NCBI GenBank assembly: GCA_001793015.1
Contig: MGHC01000029.1
Location: 15,381-54,189, forward strand
Source: Candidatus Woesebacteria bacterium RIFCSPLOWO2_01_FULL_39_10
Lineage (GTDB): Bacteria > Patescibacteriota > Microgenomatia > UBA8517
Reading direction: 5' to 3'
DNA length: 38,809 nucleotides
In this document: in pieces, positions 35,819 to 38,809 of the stretch
How positions within the stretch are numbered: position 1 is the first letter of the stretch
Layout: each line of letters begins with the position of its first letter
The notes under the pieces: generated by a model
Seen by the model: the letters and a program-made list of their open reading frames with translations, nothing else
Database searches by the model: none
Told to the model about the DNA's origin: nothing
Position numbers and translations under genes: made by a program

Positions 35819-37303
35819 ATGGCTGAACAAAGTTTGGATGAAATGAAAAGAGTACGTCTTGAGAAGCTTGAGGAGCTCAAAAGACTTGGAGTTAATCCCT
35901 ACCCGTCAAAAACTAAAGGAGTTCCGATAAAAATCGGAAAAGCTCGCGAACTGATGGATCAGGAAGTTGAAGTTGCAGGGAGAATTATGTCATGGAGAGA
36001 ACATGGCAATATTGTATTTGCTGATTTGAAGGATGAAACAGGTCAAATTCAACTTTGGTTTCAGAAAAATAATCTGGGTGAAAATTTTAAAACCCTTAGA
36101 CTTTTTGATATTGGAGATATATTTTTTGCTAAAGGCAAAATTGTAAAAACCGTAGCAGGAGAGTTAAGTGTTGATATTGTTGATTTTCAACTATTGAGTA
36201 AATCCATACGCCCATTACCTTCAAAATGGCATGGAGTTAAAGACGTTCAGGAGCGATATAGGAAAAGATATCTTGATCTAATTTTAAATGAGGGAGTAAG
36301 AGAAAGGTTTAATGTACGAACTAAACTTGTTAGGGAAATAAGAAGATATCTTGATGATTTGGGGTATTGGGAAGTTGAGACACCCACACTTCAACCGCTT
36401 TACGGCGGTGCTAATGCAAAGCCTTTTATTACGCGGCATAACGCTTTAGGTCATGATTTTTATTTAAGAATTGCTGACGAACTTTATTTGAAAAGACTTG
36501 TGGTAGGGGGTTATGAAAAAGTTTACGAAATCTGTAAAGACTTTAGAAACGAAGGGATAGATCAGACGCATAACCCCGAGTTTACAATGATTGAATATTA
36601 TGAGGCGTACGCGGATTACCACAGAGTAATGGATGTGACAGAGGGACTTTTCAAGCACTTAGCTCAACAAGTATTGGGAAAAATGGAAATGGAGGTTGGT
36701 GAAAAAATAATTGATATTAGTAAAAATTGGCCAAGGATAACCATGGTGGACATTATTAAGGAGAAACTTGGGTTAGATGTTAGGGCTGTGTCGGTGGAAG
36801 AACTAACCAATTATTGCACGGAAAACGGAGTTGAAATTTTAGGAGGAGAAACCAAAGGACAACTAATTTTCAATCTTTTTGAAACTAAAGTAACCGGCAC
36901 GCTTGTTGAACCGACATGGATAATTGATTATCCAAAAGAAGTGTCCCCTCTGTCCAAAGGAAAATGGGAGGAGCCGGAGTGGGTGGAAAGATTTGAGGGT
37001 TATATAGGTGGTAAGGAAATTTGTGATGGTTGGAGCGAGTTAACTGATCCTGTAGAGCAAAGAAAAAGGTTTGAAGCCGATGTTAAAGCAACAAGAAAAG
37101 ACAAAGCAGAAGCTCAACAAGTTGATGAAGATTTCTTGGAGGCGATGGAATACGGTTTGCCTGCTTTAGGCGGAATAGGAATAGGGATTGATAGACTTAC
37201 AATGTTTTTTACAAATACATGGTTGATTAAGGAGGTTATCCTTTTTCCAACTTTAAGGCCCGATAATGAAGACATTAAAAGAAAAAGACGAAAAAAAAGA
37301 TAA
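35819..37303 (+). CDS. lysS: Lysine--tRNA ligase (class II)
   Basis: RYRKRYLDLI, GGANAKPFITRHNALGHDFYLRIADELYLKRLVVGG, GGIGIGIDRLTMFFTN; GGAGGAG upstream. Confidence 0.95.
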   Translation: MAEQSLDEMKRVRLEKLEELKRLGVNPYPSKTKGVPIKIGKARELMDQEVEVAGRIMSWREHGNIVFADLKDETGQIQLWFQKNNLGENFKTLRLFDIGDIFFAKGKIVKTVAGELSVDIVDFQLLSKSIRPLPSKWHGVKDVQERYRKRYLDLILNEGVRERFNVRTKLVREIRRYLDDLGYWEVETPTLQPLYGGANAKPFITRHNALGHDFYLRIADELYLKRLVVGGYEKVYEICKDFRNEGIDQTHNPEFTMIEYYEAYADYHRVMDVTEGLFKHLAQQVLGKMEMEVGEKIIDISKNWPRITMVDIIKEKLGLDVRAVSVEELTNYCTENGVEILGGETKGQLIFNLFETKVTGTLVEPTWIIDYPKEVSPLSKGKWEEPEWVERFEGYIGGKEICDGWSELTDPVEQRKRFEADVKATRKDKAEAQQVDEDFLEAMEYGLPALGGIGIGIDRLTMFFTNTWLIKEVILFPTLRPDNEDIKRKRRKKR

Positions 37304-37490
37304 TTACTTAGTCCCCTGGATTATATTGGTTGCAGTGATTATTGTAGGAATTGGCGGACTGGTGCTTCTTCAAAAATATTCAAGAAATAACAAATACATA
37401 TGTAGTTACTTGGGCGGTTTGTGGATGAGAAAAGATACTGATCAAGCTCATCGGTGTTATACTTACGAAGAATTTTACAAATATGATTAA
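37266..37490 (+). CDS. Hypothetical small membrane-anchored protein
   Basis: 74-aa ORF with transmembrane segment YLVPWIILVAVIIVGIGGLVLL, overlapping the end of lysS. Confidence 0.5.
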   Translation: MKTLKEKDEKKDNYLVPWIILVAVIIVGIGGLVLLQKYSRNNKYICSYLGGLWMRKDTDQAHRCYTYEEFYKYD

Positions 37491-38259
37491 GCGAGATGAA
37501 TTGATCGATTTTATTAATCAAACCATCGGGAAAGAGTTAATTAGCAAGGCTCTCCAAAAAGACGAGATGCTTAATGGAATTCAATTTTTAGGAGGCGAAA
37601 ATGTAGAAAAAGTTGCCCTTGGGGTCAGTCTCAACGAAGAATTCCTTCAAGAAGCGGAAAAGTTTGGTTCTAATTTTTGTATATTTCATCATGGATTTGA
37701 CGTAAGAACTTGGAAATCTAGATACCCGACGTATTCACAAAAAAGGCTTCGATTAATTTTTAAAAACGACATAACAGTAATGGGCTTTCATTATGCCTTG
37801 GATGCGCATCCAAAAATAGGTAATAACGCACAAATTGTTAAAAAGTTGGGCGCAAATATAAAAGAACCCCTATTTGATGAGTGGGGCTACACTGCCACTT
37901 TTGAAAAATCGCAAGACATTCATGATCTTGCTGAGAAGTGCCAGAAAATTTTCAACCACGAAGTATTTGTGGTTGAAAACGGCCCGCATAAAGTGAAAAA
38001 AATCGGAGTTGTTTCAGGAGGCGCAAAACCATATGAGGCAGAGGTTGCCGAGATGGAAGAAAAAGGAGTGGAACTATTTTTGTCCGGAGAAACATCAGAA
38101 TCAACTCCCTATAAAATGAAAGAAGCGAAAATTAACTATTTTGTTTGTGGGCATTATGCGACTGAGAAATTTGGTGTCCAAGAACTTGGGAAGAGTATAG
38201 AATCTAAGTTTAATGGAAAGATTAATGTAAAATTCATAGAAGTGGAGAACCCAATATAA
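37483..38259 (+). CDS. Nif3-like dinuclear metal center protein
   Basis: FCIFHHGFD, TVMGFHYALDAHPKIGNNAQI, GVVSGGAKPYEAEVAEMEEKGVELFLSGE, CGHYATEKFGVQELGK. Confidence 0.9.
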   Translation: MIKRDELIDFINQTIGKELISKALQKDEMLNGIQFLGGENVEKVALGVSLNEEFLQEAEKFGSNFCIFHHGFDVRTWKSRYPTYSQKRLRLIFKNDITVMGFHYALDAHPKIGNNAQIVKKLGANIKEPLFDEWGYTATFEKSQDIHDLAEKCQKIFNHEVFVVENGPHKVKKIGVVSGGAKPYEAEVAEMEEKGVELFLSGETSESTPYKMKEAKINYFVCGHYATEKFGVQELGKSIESKFNGKINVKFIEVENPI

Positions 38260-38292
38260 ATTTGTGTTCATGAATTGATTCACAGATACAAT

Positions 38293-38809
38293 ATGACTAG
38301 AGAACAAGCTTTAAAATTACTCCACGATAATGTTCAAAATCAAAACTTAAGACGGCATTGTTATGCGGTTGAGGCTGTAATGAGGGCTTTATATAAACGA
38401 TTAGAAGGTGGCGGATCCTCTTACTCCAAGGCTTCGGAGGACAAGTGGGGAATGGCTGGACTTTTGCATGATGCTGACTACGAACTTACAAAAGAGACAG
38501 CAAAGACAGAGCATACGAAACATGTTTTAAAATGGCTTAAAGATTTAGACACAGAAATTGATATATATGATGCAATTGCCGCTCATGCCTGGGGATTTGT
38601 TGATGGAGCTCCGCAGCCTGTAACTAAAATGCAGTGGGCTTTGTATGCGTGTGATGAATTAACAGGACTAATTGTTGCAGTTGCACTTGTTAAGCCTGAT
38701 AGAAAACTTGCATCAGTAACAGTTGAATCTGTCATGAAAAAATGGGACTCGCCTTCTTTCGCGGCCGGGGCTAATAGGAAACTGATTGCGGAGTGTGAAC
38801 CACGTCTGG
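38293..38809 (+). CDS. HD-domain hydrolase, partial (runs off window end)
   Basis: GMAGLLHDADYELT ... AAHAWGF; open frame to the window end. Confidence 0.85.
   Translation, partial: MTREQALKLLHDNVQNQNLRRHCYAVEAVMRALYKRLEGGGSSYSKASEDKWGMAGLLHDADYELTKETAKTEHTKHVLKWLKDLDTEIDIYDAIAAHAWGFVDGAPQPVTKMQWALYACDELTGLIVAVALVKPDRKLASVTVESVMKKWDSPSFAAGANRKLIAECEPRL
38411..38441. repeat. Short palindromic insertion in frame in the HD-hydrolase gene
   Basis: gcggaTCCTCttactccaaggcttcgGAGGA encoding GGSSYSKASED just before the HD motif block. Confidence 0.55.

Overview
The window is AT-rich and gene-dense, and looks like a chromosomal segment of a Patescibacteria/CPR (Microgenomates-like) bacterium; the lineage is inference from gene content. 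Housekeeping genes: CCA-adding enzyme, recJ, rel, archaeal-type aspS, D,D-carboxypeptidase, gltX, peptide deformylase, msrB, uppP, dgkA, PAP2, lon, greA, lysS, Nif3-like, HD hydrolase, tRNA-Gln(CUG) and tRNA-Glu(CUC). A five-gene minus-strand locus (11.5-16.9 kb) encodes two GH130-like beta-propeller enzymes, two GT4 glycosyltransferases and an alpha/alpha-barrel-like protein, with 4-14 bp overlaps between several of the genes. The accessory part (17.0-23.4 kb) has NUDIX, GIY-YIG, MazEF-like and DUF4258/DUF2283 genes. The most striking signal is several families of GC-rich palindromic and heptameric repeats that sit in frame INSIDE otherwise intact protein genes. A modular ~50-240 bp element (copies at 3471-3670, 18090-18328, 21138-21275, 23301-23350) forms the C-terminus of RecJ, interrupts a DEDD-type exonuclease between Exo motifs, and supplies the start codon of an NAGPA-domain protein. 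recJ alone carries four separate repeat insertions. This resembles Rickettsia palindromic elements (RPEs) in behaviour, and I do not recognise the family. A CIRCE-like operator with 9-9-9 geometry overlaps the probable lon promoter.
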